From: Sunxiuqinia indica
GTDB lineage: Bacteria > Bacteroidota > Bacteroidia > Bacteroidales > Prolixibacteraceae
Assembly (NCBI RefSeq): GCF_009847015.1
Contig: NZ_WVEM01000021.1
Location: 1-51,999, forward strand
Reading direction: 5' to 3'
Length of the DNA: 51,999 bases
Under the pieces are notes generated by a model. It made no database searches. It saw only the letters and a program-made list of their open reading frames with translations, and was not told the DNA's origin. Shown piece by piece: positions 8,262-16,064 of this stretch; within the stretch, counting starts at the first letter, position 1, and every line of letters starts with the position of its first letter. A program made the position numbers and the translations under genes.

Positions 8262-10196
8262 ATGATCAATGAACCCCGGGAACTGGTCCGGCTACATGAA
8301 GGCTTTCGGTTTTTTAGTTACCTGATGCTTTTGGCATCCCTGTATTTAAGCCGGTTCGCTTTTTTTGCAGGTCAGGGGATTGTCATCCCTGAGTTTATGC
8401 CTGTTTACACAAAGCTGATGCAACTTCAGTTTCTGACGGACAGCTACTTGTCAAAGCTGACCTGTATGGTTTTCCTGATGATTACCTGTGTTGGCACAAA
8501 AGCCTATAAAGACCGGGAGCTGACCGTTTCCCGAATTGTGGTGCAGCTTATCTGTGGGATGATTCTGTATTGGGGAAGTCTGCTTCTGCCAGAGCGATAT
8601 ACTATCATCTATCTGCTTTCAACATTTATTGGATTTGTCATTCTGAATATTGGTTTTGACAATATCTCCAAGCTCATCACGGTCAATTTAATGAAAGACC
8701 GGTTTAATCTGGAGAATGAAAGTTTTCCTCAGGAACGGACATTACGGGAAAACAAGTACTCGGTTAACCTGCCAACAAGGTTTATCCAGAAGGGCAGGGA
8801 AGAGGATGGCTGGATTAATGTGGTCAATCCCTTTCGGGGAACAATGGTCATCGGAACACCGGGCTCCGGAAAATCTTATTCGGTGGTGCTTCCATTTATC
8901 AAACAGCACTTGCTAAAAGGATTTTCCCTCTGTGTCTATGACTTTAAATACCCGGATTTGTCACTGGTTGCCTATAACTATTTTCTGAAGGCAAAGAAGC
9001 AAGGAAAGCTCCCTGAAAACACGAAATTCTATGTGATTAATTTTGATGACATTCAAAAATCCTATCGTTGTAATCCACTCGCTCCGGAATTAATGGAAAG
9101 CCCGATCGATGCTTTTGAATCTTCCAGGACGGTGCTTTACAACCTGAACCGGGAATGGATCAAAAAGCAGGGCGAGTTCTTTTCCGAAAGTGCGGTCACC
9201 TTTTTTGCAGCTGTTATCTGGTTTTTAAAAAAACATAAGGATGGGCAGTACTGCACGCTTCCCCATGCCATTGAGCTGTTGCAGCTGGACTATGACGACC
9301 TTTTTGACGTGCTGACAAGAGAAAAAGATGTTGTGAATATTATCAACCCTTTTATCAATGCCCATCAACGAGGGGCTCATGAGCAGTTGGAAGGACAGCT
9401 GGGCAGTTTGAAAATTGCGATTTCCAAGATCATCAGCCGGGAGATCTACTGGATCTGTTCAGGGAATGATTTTTCGCTGGATATGAACAAGCCGGAAGCC
9501 CCTAAGGTGGTCTGCCTGGCCAATAACCCCTTACGCATTGAAATGTATGGAGCCGTTCTTTCCCTTTTTATTACCCGGATGCTGAAGGTCATCAACCGGA
9601 AAGGACAACACCCTTCATCGCTAATTTTTGATGAGTTGCCAACGATCTATTTTCGGGGTTTGGATACCTTGATCGCTACGGCACGGGCGAATAGAATTTC
9701 CACCTTGATTGGTATGCAGACCATCGACCAGCTCATCCGGGACTATGGGAAGGAACAGGCCAATGCGATTCTGACCAATATCGGGAACATCTTTTCCGGA
9801 CAGGCTGCCGGGGAGACCGCGAAGTTCATGCAAAACCGCATGGGGAAAATCCTGCAGGAACGTCAATCGGTCAACATCAACCGGAACACCCAAAGCACGA
9901 CAATTTCCACTCAACTGGATTATCTGGTGCCGGAAGGAAAAATTGCCACCCTGCCACAAGGGTATATGGTTGGGCAGGTTGCCGACAACTTTGGCGAACA
10001 GATCGCTCAAAAGAATTTTAACTGTCTGATGTATGTGAATACGGAAAAGGTTAGCAAAGAAGAGAAACACGATCTGCCTATTCCTGAATTTTATGCTTTT
10101 GATAACCCTGATGAACTACTGGACAGAAACCGAAACCGGATTTACAATGATATCCAGGAGATGTTAAGCCAAATAAAAAGCCAGACCACGACCTGA
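8262..10196 (+). CDS. mobC: Type IV coupling protein (VirD4/TraG-type; MobC of CTnDOT nomenclature)
   Basis: The 644-residue ATPase brings the relaxase-DNA complex to the mating pore. The N-terminus holds about four transmembrane segments (residues 15-150). Walker A (GTPGSGKS, lysine about residue 204) and a Walker B-like segment (SSLIFDELPTIYF) follow. The TraG/TraD C-terminal region includes ANRISTLIGMQTIDQLIRDYG and NIFSGQAAGETAKF. Length and layout are those of the Bacteroidota coupling proteins called MobC. It is separated from traN by 68 bases containing a perfect palindrome. Confidence 0.93.
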   Translation: MINEPRELVRLHEGFRFFSYLMLLASLYLSRFAFFAGQGIVIPEFMPVYTKLMQLQFLTDSYLSKLTCMVFLMITCVGTKAYKDRELTVSRIVVQLICGMILYWGSLLLPERYTIIYLLSTFIGFVILNIGFDNISKLITVNLMKDRFNLENESFPQERTLRENKYSVNLPTRFIQKGREEDGWINVVNPFRGTMVIGTPGSGKSYSVVLPFIKQHLLKGFSLCVYDFKYPDLSLVAYNYFLKAKKQGKLPENTKFYVINFDDIQKSYRCNPLAPELMESPIDAFESSRTVLYNLNREWIKKQGEFFSESAVTFFAAVIWFLKKHKDGQYCTLPHAIELLQLDYDDLFDVLTREKDVVNIINPFINAHQRGAHEQLEGQLGSLKIAISKIISREIYWICSGNDFSLDMNKPEAPKVVCLANNPLRIEMYGAVLSLFITRMLKVINRKGQHPSSLIFDELPTIYFRGLDTLIATARANRISTLIGMQTIDQLIRDYGKEQANAILTNIGNIFSGQAAGETAKFMQNRMGKILQERQSVNINRNTQSTTISTQLDYLVPEGKIATLPQGYMVGQVADNFGEQIAQKNFNCLMYVNTEKVSKEEKHDLPIPEFYAFDNPDELLDRNRNRIYNDIQEMLSQIKSQTTT

Positions 10197-10253
10197 GGAA
10201 TTCGAGAGAACCCAACAATTAGTAATATAAATATCAATTAAAAATTAAAAGTT

Positions 10254-10946
10254 ATGGAACAACAAAACACACGTATGAACATGAATGACATCCCATTTGA
10301 TAAACTGGAAAAAGTGGGAGTCGACCGGAACTTTATTAACTACATGGAAAGCCGTGAATTGAACGATTTTTTAAATGGTTTTCGTTCGGACAAACTGTAC
10401 ACCATTAATGCCAGAATCAATGATCAGGACTACAAGATCCCGGCAAAGCTCCGTCTGCAACAGGGTGAAGATGGGACGGTCAATGTGAAGGTACATCCCA
10501 TTCAACGTCTGTATATCCCGGATGAGTATTTGGGACACAAGTTTACCAAAGAAGAAAAAGGAGCACTGTTGAATGATAAAAACCTGGGCAAGACAGTCGA
10601 GCTGACCAACCGGAACGGACAGAAGGACAGCTATTACCTCAGCATTGATTCCAAGACCAACGAGCTGATCCCACTTCGTACCAAGCATATTAATATTCCC
10701 GATAAGATCAAGGGAGTCGAGTTGACCAAAGATCAGAAGGAAAAACTTGGTGCTGGTCAAAAGGTGAAGGTGGATGGCATGATGGGAAAAAACGACAAGA
10801 AGTTCTCGGCCACCCTGCAGGTGAATGCCGCCGGAAGGAATATCAGCTTCTCAGACTTCAAACAGGAGAAACAGGAAAAGCAGGAAAAATCCGAAGATCA
10901 GAAACAGGGAAAAGGGAAAGGAGCCAAACAAAAAGTGAGCTCCTGA
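10254..10946 (+). CDS. DUF4099/DUF3945-type protein of conjugative elements
   Basis: The 230-residue soluble protein has an N-terminal module (about 10-75) with a DUF4099-like pattern and two copies of a DUF3945-like pattern. In each copy a segment such as GVELTKDQKEKLGAGQKV or GHKFTKEEKGALLNDKNL leads into a beta-rich stretch. The tail (about 200-230) is a lysine/glutamate/glutamine-rich extension. Such proteins are common near mob or topoisomerase genes of Bacteroidota mobile elements; their function is not established. A good terminator follows at 10973-11008. Confidence 0.65.
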   Translation: MEQQNTRMNMNDIPFDKLEKVGVDRNFINYMESRELNDFLNGFRSDKLYTINARINDQDYKIPAKLRLQQGEDGTVNVKVHPIQRLYIPDEYLGHKFTKEEKGALLNDKNLGKTVELTNRNGQKDSYYLSIDSKTNELIPLRTKHINIPDKIKGVELTKDQKEKLGAGQKVKVDGMMGKNDKKFSATLQVNAAGRNISFSDFKQEKQEKQEKSEDQKQGKGKGAKQKVSS

Positions 10947-10972
10947 TTCGTAAATCTCAAGTCTAAATGTAG

Positions 10973-11008
10973 AAGGGGAAATCCGATTTTTGATTTCCCT
11001 TTCTTTTT
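10973..11008 (+). terminator. Rho-independent terminator after the DUF3945-type gene
   Basis: An inverted repeat AAGGGGAAATC / GATTTCCCTTT with an eight-base loop is followed by CTTTTT. It closes the transfer transcription unit before the mob genes. Confidence 0.7.
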
Positions 11009-11265
11009 GATCGAAAAAGAAGAGATAAAAAGCAGGAAAGTCAGGGGTAAAATCTTAGCTCAAAGAGGGGAATGCAAGATACTATTATAAAAAGCAAATT
11101 TTAGAAGTATTTTTTTTGCGAAAAAGACAGCTTGAAGAGGTTGGTTTCTACCTGGTACTAGCGTAGGCAATGCAAGATGTCAGTTTGTATATACAAACTG
11201 CTTTTGATCCGCTTTCGCTACCTGGTTGCCCTACAAGTACGATCAGAAAATGGAAAACAGGAACA
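11009..11265. other. Candidate oriT / mob control region
   Basis: This non-coding stretch lies directly upstream of the relaxosome genes. It holds a perfect 20-bp palindrome at 11181-11200, a 10-bp direct repeat AATGCAAGAT at 11071-11080 and 11169-11178, and a 9-bp direct repeat CTACCTGGT at 11148-11156 and 11218-11226. Origins of transfer in this element class usually lie next to the mob genes and carry inverted repeats, so I infer an oriT here. The nick site cannot be placed by eye. Confidence 0.45.
11181..11200. repeat. Perfect 20-bp palindrome upstream of mobA
   Basis: CAGTTTGTATATACAAACTG is fully self-complementary and ends 65 bases before the mobA start. It could be a relaxosome-protein site or an operator for a ribbon-helix-helix autoregulator such as the adjacent gene product. 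Confidence 0.6.
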
Positions 11266-11568
11266 ATGAACAAAACAGAGCATATCATACTCAGGTGTAC
11301 AACCGGTGAGAAGAAAATCATCGGGCAGCTGGCCAAAAAAAGTGGACTTAACCTCTCCGAGTATTGCCGCAGGCAGGCCATCCATGGAGAAGTGAAAGCC
11401 ATACCGAAATTAACACAGGAAGAGATTGGTTATTTCCACCTGCTAAAGACGTACTGTACCCATTTTAACCGGCTATCCAGCCTGATCCGTAAAAAAGACC
11501 CGGGGTTGGTTGAAGAAATCAGACAGTTGGTCAAAAAGCTAACCCAGCTCCAGCAAAGGATCACCTGA
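11266..11568 (+). CDS. mobA: Relaxosome accessory protein (MobA/MobC-like, ribbon-helix-helix)
   Basis: The 100-residue protein has an N-terminal strand (HIILRCTTGEKKIIGQLA) and a helix with LNLSEYCRRQAIHG. This is the classic signature of plasmid mobilisation accessory proteins with a ribbon-helix-helix fold, which bind oriT and help the relaxase. I prefer the ATG at 11266 over the in-frame one at 11170, because the upstream extension would be translated through the palindrome and has no family similarity. The relaxase gene starts 54 bases downstream, as in CTnDOT-type mobA-mobB pairs. Confidence 0.85.
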   Translation: MNKTEHIILRCTTGEKKIIGQLAKKSGLNLSEYCRRQAIHGEVKAIPKLTQEEIGYFHLLKTYCTHFNRLSSLIRKKDPGLVEEIRQLVKKLTQLQQRIT

Positions 11569-11622
11569 ACGGTAAAATAAAATGAATCATGGAATAAAAG
11601 TTTCACAAAAAAGCAGTCAACG

Positions 11623-12567
11623 ATGATCGCCAAAGCCAAAGCTATTGCCCATGGAAGCCGGGCCATCGAATACGCCCTTAGGGAATCCAAGAAAGGTTAC
11701 CTGGTCATGACCAACCTGGTACAAAACCAAACGACAGGAGCTATTTGCAAGGAGTTTCTGCAGCTGCAGGAATGTAATGTCCGGTGCAAAAATAAGTTTA
11801 TCCGCATCGAGATAGGAATAGCCCCGGCAGACGAAAAACGGCTCGGTCATGATGACCTTACCCGGATCTGCTCGGAGTTCAGTAAACGTTTCGGTTTTGA
11901 GAACCACCAGTGGATCGCCTGTACCCACAAGGATACGAACCATTTGCACATGCACATGATCGTGAACCGGATCGGGATCGACCGCAGTGTGTATGATACA
12001 AGTTTTATCAGTAAACGCGCCGGGAAGATTGCAGAAGAGATCAGCCGTGAACTGGGATTGACCATCGCCAACCAAGTCAAACGGCAAAGTAAGTATAGGC
12101 CGGAGGTGAGCAGTTTTGAGCGGATACTGGCCAGGACCATGATAAACACGACAGCCGGTGAAGTATTAGTCAGTCACCCCCGATCACTTAAGGAATTTAC
12201 CGGGATGATGAAAAAGCAGGAGGTCGAGGTGCAGGAGGCGGTCAATAAAAAGGGCAATACCTATGGCTTGCGGTTCAGCGGTTACGGTCAGACCTTTAAG
12301 GCTTCCCAGATTGGCCGGGAGTTCGGGTATCGTACACTCCTGGATACATTTAAGGAAAACAGCCAAACCGCCCGACAAGACCTGCAGCGACAAAACGATC
12401 AGAAGCAATCGCAAGGCTCATCTGTCCGCAGGGTGCTCCTGTCGGGCTTAGGTGCTTTGATTGGCCCGGGTTTGGGAATACGTGACCATGAAACAAAGGA
12501 GGGCGAAGAAAAAAGAAGGCGTAAACAGGATAAGAAAAAAAGAAGAGGATATGGACGGAAAATCTAA
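11623..12567 (+). CDS. mobB: MobB-type relaxase
   Basis: The 314-residue relaxase nicks oriT and pilots the strand to the recipient. The N-terminal segment KAIAHGSRAIEYAL carries a candidate catalytic tyrosine. Motif III is clear, with H102, D104, H107, H109 and H111 in the form HxDxxHxHxH followed by MIVNRI. A helical region with RILARTMINTTAGEV and a basic C-terminal tail (KKKRRGYGRK) follow. This is the relaxase/mobilisation nuclease (PF03432) layout found beside MobA in Bacteroidota elements. The end overlaps the next gene by 17 bases. Confidence 0.93.
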   Translation: MIAKAKAIAHGSRAIEYALRESKKGYLVMTNLVQNQTTGAICKEFLQLQECNVRCKNKFIRIEIGIAPADEKRLGHDDLTRICSEFSKRFGFENHQWIACTHKDTNHLHMHMIVNRIGIDRSVYDTSFISKRAGKIAEEISRELGLTIANQVKRQSKYRPEVSSFERILARTMINTTAGEVLVSHPRSLKEFTGMMKKQEVEVQEAVNKKGNTYGLRFSGYGQTFKASQIGREFGYRTLLDTFKENSQTARQDLQRQNDQKQSQGSSVRRVLLSGLGALIGPGLGIRDHETKEGEEKRRRKQDKKKRRGYGRKI

Positions 12568-12997
12568 TCCACGAACGCAGTCGGTCAAAGATGCGATGCT
12601 TGCGGAAATCATCGTAACGGAACTGTCAAAGTTCACCAGTTCGCATGAGCAGATTATGGAAAGTACACAAAAGATACTGGACACCTACAATGACATTGGC
12701 GTGATGATCGGGCATATGGACCAACGGGATCAGGCGATAGCTCAGGGCATTAAAGATCTTCAACTCTCGGCAGGACAATATCAATATTTGACAAAACTAT
12801 CCATGTCCATTGCCCGTGAACTGAAAGAGCTTGATAGGCGTGGGGTTGGTATCGAGCCCGGTGCACTGGATAAAATAACCAGGGCCGTAGAACAAGGCAA
12901 TAAGCCCCTTCAAAAACAACTCAGGTGGATTACCTATGGAATGATTGCTGCCTTTGTCATCTTATTGGTAATGGTGCTTTACTGCTTTAACTGCTGA
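12551..12997 (+). CDS. Small tail-anchored membrane protein of the mob operon, function unknown
   Basis: The 148-residue protein is helical over most of its length and ends in a single transmembrane segment (about 125-144, WITYGMIAAFVILLVMVLYC). I chose the ATG at 12551, preceded by AGAGG and overlapping the relaxase end by 17 bases; longer in-frame starts lie deeper inside the relaxase gene. Small proteins with a C-terminal membrane anchor often follow the relaxase in this element class, perhaps docking the relaxosome at the membrane, but I cannot name a family. Confidence 0.6.
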   Translation: MDGKSNPRTQSVKDAMLAEIIVTELSKFTSSHEQIMESTQKILDTYNDIGVMIGHMDQRDQAIAQGIKDLQLSAGQYQYLTKLSMSIARELKELDRRGVGIEPGALDKITRAVEQGNKPLQKQLRWITYGMIAAFVILLVMVLYCFNC

Positions 12998-13109
12998 AAA
13001 ATACCGACAGGAATTTGTTTAGCTTTGGCCTGCGAAATCGCCTGATACCGGTTATCTCTGCATATAAGAGGTTATACCCAGTCTTGTGACAGGGTAGAGA
13101 CCATCTATC

Positions 13110-13137
13110 GTAGCCAGCTTTGCCGGGCTACTTTTTT
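13110..13137 (+). terminator. Terminator-like hairpin after the mob operon
   Basis: GTAGCC and GGCTAC form a six-base stem around a ten-base loop and are followed directly by six T residues. Its position, about 110 bases after the last mob gene, suits the end of that transcript. Confidence 0.55.
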
Positions 13138-13168
13138 ATACGACCGGTTAACAGGAGGGTCTTGCCTG

Positions 13169-13312
13169 TTACTGAGCCACGGTGTTATTCCCGGAATCCC
13201 CCACGATATACTCCGTATTGTTTTTATAAAGGGTATAGATCAGTACCAGCAGTTTCCGTTCGAGTTCGATTTCTCCGGTTTTTTCCGAACGTGCTTGGAA
13301 GAAATTTAACAC
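13169..13312 (-). pseudogene. IS110-family transposase remnant (C-terminus only)
   Basis: Reading the minus strand from 13312 to the TAA at 13171-13169 gives a short frame. It begins VLNFFQARSEKTGE and contains ERKLLVLIYTLYKNNTEY. The RKLLVLIYTLxKNN stretch preceded by a VLxxFFxxR-like segment is the characteristic end of IS110-family (transposase_20) transposases, which are normally over 300 residues. Only about 47 residues remain; upstream the frame runs into unrelated sequence linked to an IS4-family fragment. It is a dead relic. Confidence 0.7.
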
Positions 13313-13316
13313 GCAG

Positions 13317-13901
13317 CTATGATTGAGAGTCTACATTCGTGAGGCAGTGTTTTGTTGAATCGTAGTGGAAGTTTTCGAGGTATATATGTCCATGTACGAG
13401 CCTATTATAAAAGAGGATTTCCAGAAAAGTACCACGAGTGCGGTGGAACTGAAAACGTGAACAGTATACTTTTCGATAGCAATGTTGAGATTTTCTATTA
13501 TATCTCTTTTCTTTAAAGGTGAGGCCCAAAGTCCGGCTGCCCGATAAAAAACTTTGATAATGGTGTACCAAAGTAAAATAAACATCTTCAAAGAACTTGT
13601 TGTCGCGGTTACGCATCCCATCGCATGCGGTACTTTTGGCAGGGGCTGTTTCAAGTCCCAGTAAGTTCAGTTTCCCGCTCATCGCCCGCAGACCCTCGCA
13701 TATTTCGGTCATCGAATCACACCGACTAAGTATACCGAAAAGAACTGTGACCAAATGCGTCTTTGCCTTAAAGGCTTTATAATAATAATAATCGGCGTTA
13801 TGCTTCTTTACTATACTGTTCAAACTTATGCCGTCGATTAAACTGATCACTTGTTTAAAAATCGGCTGTCCGACAAACTTTAATTCTGTATTTTTGCTCA
13901 T
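13317..13901 (-). pseudogene. IS4-family (DUF4372) transposase remnant, N-terminal part
   Basis: Starting at the minus-strand ATG at 13901, the protein reads MSKNTELKFVGQPIFKQVISL, followed by THLVTVLFGIL, STACDGMRNRDNKFFEDVY and FLSGSR. This is parallel to the first 130 or so residues of the intact IS transposase at 26507 (MGKNTIFSGQPIFNQLL ... HLVVILF ... TFAEANKRRDSKVFEDIY ... FLADSR). After that point the frame continues to 13317 but no longer resembles a transposase, and the DDE residues are absent. The gene was therefore cut by a later event and joined to the IS110 relic. The open frame reaches 14024 upstream, probably without coding meaning. Confidence 0.7.
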
Positions 13902-14169
13902 GTTGTGAATGTTTCGCAAAACAAATCTACAATATGGGGTCAAACCTCCGGGGAGTAACCCCTTTCTTTTTTTTATTTCCTCGTTCAGTAGTGAATATAA
14001 ATCATAAATCGCAGGGGTGGCCATAATTAACTGGTAAGTAACACTTTAAAGATACAAATCCCTGCGGTTTTAAACCAATGAATTAATGGTTATTTTACTT
14101 ATTATCAGATAGATAAATAAGTTTTAACCGAAGTGTTGTTTTTGGAATATTAATTCATTTTATTTTTTA

Positions 14170-14177
14170 TAGATTTG
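14170..14177 (+). promoter_or_regulatory. Possible Bacteroidota -7 box (TAnnTTTG) before the sigma gene
   Basis: TAGATTTG matches the TAnnTTTG consensus and lies 22 bases before the ATG at 14200. The nearest TTTG (14141-14144) is slightly too far upstream for an ideal -33 box, so support is modest. Confidence 0.35.
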
Positions 14178-14199
14178 TCAGTCTACCATTTTGGAACTC

Positions 14200-14790
14200 A
14201 TGACCGAAAATGAAATACAACTTTTTGAGGGGCTAAGGAAGAATGATGAAATAGTTTTTAAAGTTATTTACAATAAATACTACTCCCGGTTGTACTATTT
14301 CATTTTTGAATTTATTCCAATAGATGATCTTACTGAAAATATCGTTCAGGATACCTTCTTTACTTTGTGGAACAAACGTCATAAGTTAACAGATAACACC
14401 CGGTTGGGAGCCTATTTATTTACAGTAGCAAAAAATAATTGTTTGTATAAATTGAGGGATCAACGTTACAGGCAAAAGCTTTTTTCCACTTGCCCCGTCA
14501 ATGAAATCGAGTTGGATTTGAATCTAGATGTATTGAGTTCACTAGATTCTTCATCCTATACTTTTGATGAGATCGAAAGGATAATACAGGAAACGTTGGA
14601 TGAACTTCCACCCCAATGCAAACGCGTTTTTATTCTCAGTCGGTTCGAGGAACTGAAGAACAAAGAAATTGCAGAAGAACTCAACATTTCAGTAAAAGTA
14701 GTTGAGAAACACATGACAAAAGGACTGAAGATATTCAGGGCTGCATTAAAAGACTACCTGCCATTTGTAGCTTATTTGTTTATTCCTTAG
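14200..14790 (+). CDS. ECF sigma factor of PUL 1 (RpoE-like)
   Basis: The 196-residue sigma factor has region 2 (about 25-90, with IVQDTFFTLWNKR and a NNCLYKLRDQR segment) and region 4 (about 135-185, LPPQCKRVFILSRFEELKNKEIAEELNIS as core landmarks). It belongs to the ECF group paired with FecR anti-sigma factors and SusC receptors bearing an STN domain in Bacteroidota. It would direct transcription of the following susC/susD operon once released. I prefer the ATG at 14200 over the TTG at 14191 in the same frame. Its FecR partner follows after about 100 bases. Confidence 0.92.
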   Translation: MTENEIQLFEGLRKNDEIVFKVIYNKYYSRLYYFIFEFIPIDDLTENIVQDTFFTLWNKRHKLTDNTRLGAYLFTVAKNNCLYKLRDQRYRQKLFSTCPVNEIELDLNLDVLSSLDSSSYTFDEIERIIQETLDELPPQCKRVFILSRFEELKNKEIAEELNISVKVVEKHMTKGLKIFRAALKDYLPFVAYLFIP

Positions 14791-14848
14791 GAGTATCTCA
14801 TTATTTTCCTCACTTCTAATAAAAATAAAATAAATTACCTCACCGCAG

Positions 14849-14886
14849 GGGGGGTAAATCATACTTCGTGCATTAATCTTATAAAG
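14849..14886 (+). promoter_or_regulatory. G-run/CGTG motif between sigma and anti-sigma genes, possible ECF-dependent promoter
   Basis: The sigma-fecR gap has a seven-G run followed by TAAATC and, further on, TTCGTGCATTA just before fecR. An arrangement of GGGTAA-like and CGTG-like boxes resembles what I recall in front of fecR genes in Bacteroidota sigma/anti-sigma pairs, so I infer an autoregulated promoter. No experiment backs this. Confidence 0.3.
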
Positions 14887-14892
14887 CATGAC

Positions 14893-15891
14893 ATGAAAAA
14901 CGTCAATGACATACTAAATTTGATAACAGGCAATATCGATCCCGATATTAGAAAAGAAGTCCTGTCTGAGATCAAGAATGAACCGGCTGACAAAGATCTG
15001 TATAAAAAAACAAAAACAGCTTGGGCGTTTTTGTCATCATCAAAACAGGCTCCGGATTATAAAGTCGAAAAATCTTTTCACGATTTACAAACCCGGATCA
15101 GGTCAGCACAGCCACAGCATAAAATGTACTCTTATTATAAATATGCAGCTGTTTTAGTTTTGATTGTAGGAATAGCAGCCACGATGTTTCATTTGGGTCG
15201 AAGCCGCTCGATTGAACTGGGGCATAACTTGCAATATACTTCAGTTGTTGCAGATTATGGCCAAATTTCCAAAGTCGTACTTCCTGACCGTTCCGTAATC
15301 TGGTTAAACTCGGGGACTACTTTGACTTACAACAATGATTTTGCAGTTGACAACCGCGATCTTACCTTAAAAGGACAAGCTTTTTTAGAAGTTACAGAAA
15401 ACAAAAAAATTCCCCTTATCGTATCCAGTGGCGATTTAAAGGTTAAAGTGTTGGGAACACGTTTTGATGTAAGTGCCTATCCTGAGGATCATCAAGTTAA
15501 TGTTGTGCTGGAATCCGGAAGCGTGGAATTATTAAATGCCAAAAACAAATCTTTTAACTACAAATTGAAGCCAGGAGAAATGGCAGAATATGATACTGAA
15601 TTGAAAAAAGTGAAAATCAATGAAATTAAGCCCAATAACTATACGACCTGGAAAGACGGGGAATTGATCTTCATCAATGACCCAATGGCAAATGTCATCA
15701 AGAGGTTAGAACGGAAATTCAATATTGAGATTGTTGTTGCCAATCCTGATGTTTATAAATCAATTTTCAATGCAAATTTTAAGAATGAAAACCTAAAGGA
15801 AATATTGGATTACATTGAATTTTCGTGTCCGATAACCTACAGAATGATCCCAAACAAAGGTGGTGAAAAACTAAAAGTAATGCTGAACTGA
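14893..15891 (+). CDS. FecR-type anti-sigma factor of PUL 1
   Basis: The 332-residue anti-sigma factor has a cytoplasmic N-terminal helical part (1-80), one transmembrane helix (about 82-98) and a periplasmic FecR domain. Landmarks are VVLPDRSVIWLNSGTTLTY, LKGQAFLEV and VKVLGTRFDV (about 115-210). The C-terminal domain (about 250-330, DPMANVIKRLERKFNIEIV) is the STN-like module that touches the receptor. It holds the upstream sigma factor until the STN domain of the SusC receptor reports ligand. It is co-directional with the sigma gene and susC. Confidence 0.93.
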   Translation: MKNVNDILNLITGNIDPDIRKEVLSEIKNEPADKDLYKKTKTAWAFLSSSKQAPDYKVEKSFHDLQTRIRSAQPQHKMYSYYKYAAVLVLIVGIAATMFHLGRSRSIELGHNLQYTSVVADYGQISKVVLPDRSVIWLNSGTTLTYNNDFAVDNRDLTLKGQAFLEVTENKKIPLIVSSGDLKVKVLGTRFDVSAYPEDHQVNVVLESGSVELLNAKNKSFNYKLKPGEMAEYDTELKKVKINEIKPNNYTTWKDGELIFINDPMANVIKRLERKFNIEIVVANPDVYKSIFNANFKNENLKEILDYIEFSCPITYRMIPNKGGEKLKVMLN

Positions 15892-15957
15892 TATTAATTA
15901 AAAATCATTGAACCTAAACATTTATGCCTATGTAGCAATAATTATCCTTCAAGCAAA

Positions 15958-15981
15958 AAGGAGATGCGCTAACACCTCCTT
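15958..15981 (+). promoter_or_regulatory. Hairpin in the fecR-susC leader of PUL 1
   Basis: AAGGAG and CTCCTT flank a 12-base loop, about 85 bases before susC. A similar purine/pyrimidine hairpin occupies the same place in PUL 2 (29022-29053). It could be an attenuator, a processing site or a weak terminator; no T-run follows. Confidence 0.4.
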
Positions 15982-16064
15982 CTAAAACTTTCAATGTGCC
16001 ATCTGTCTTCCAAAACTCTGGCACAAAGTAATTTGAATTGTTCAACTCAAATCGTAACAAACTT

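Noticed and set aside
13120-13326. Plus-strand frame of 68 residues over the IS110 relic
   Set aside because: It is the antisense shadow of the minus-strand frame with the IS110 C-terminal signature and is rich in arginine, proline and tyrosine as shadows often are.
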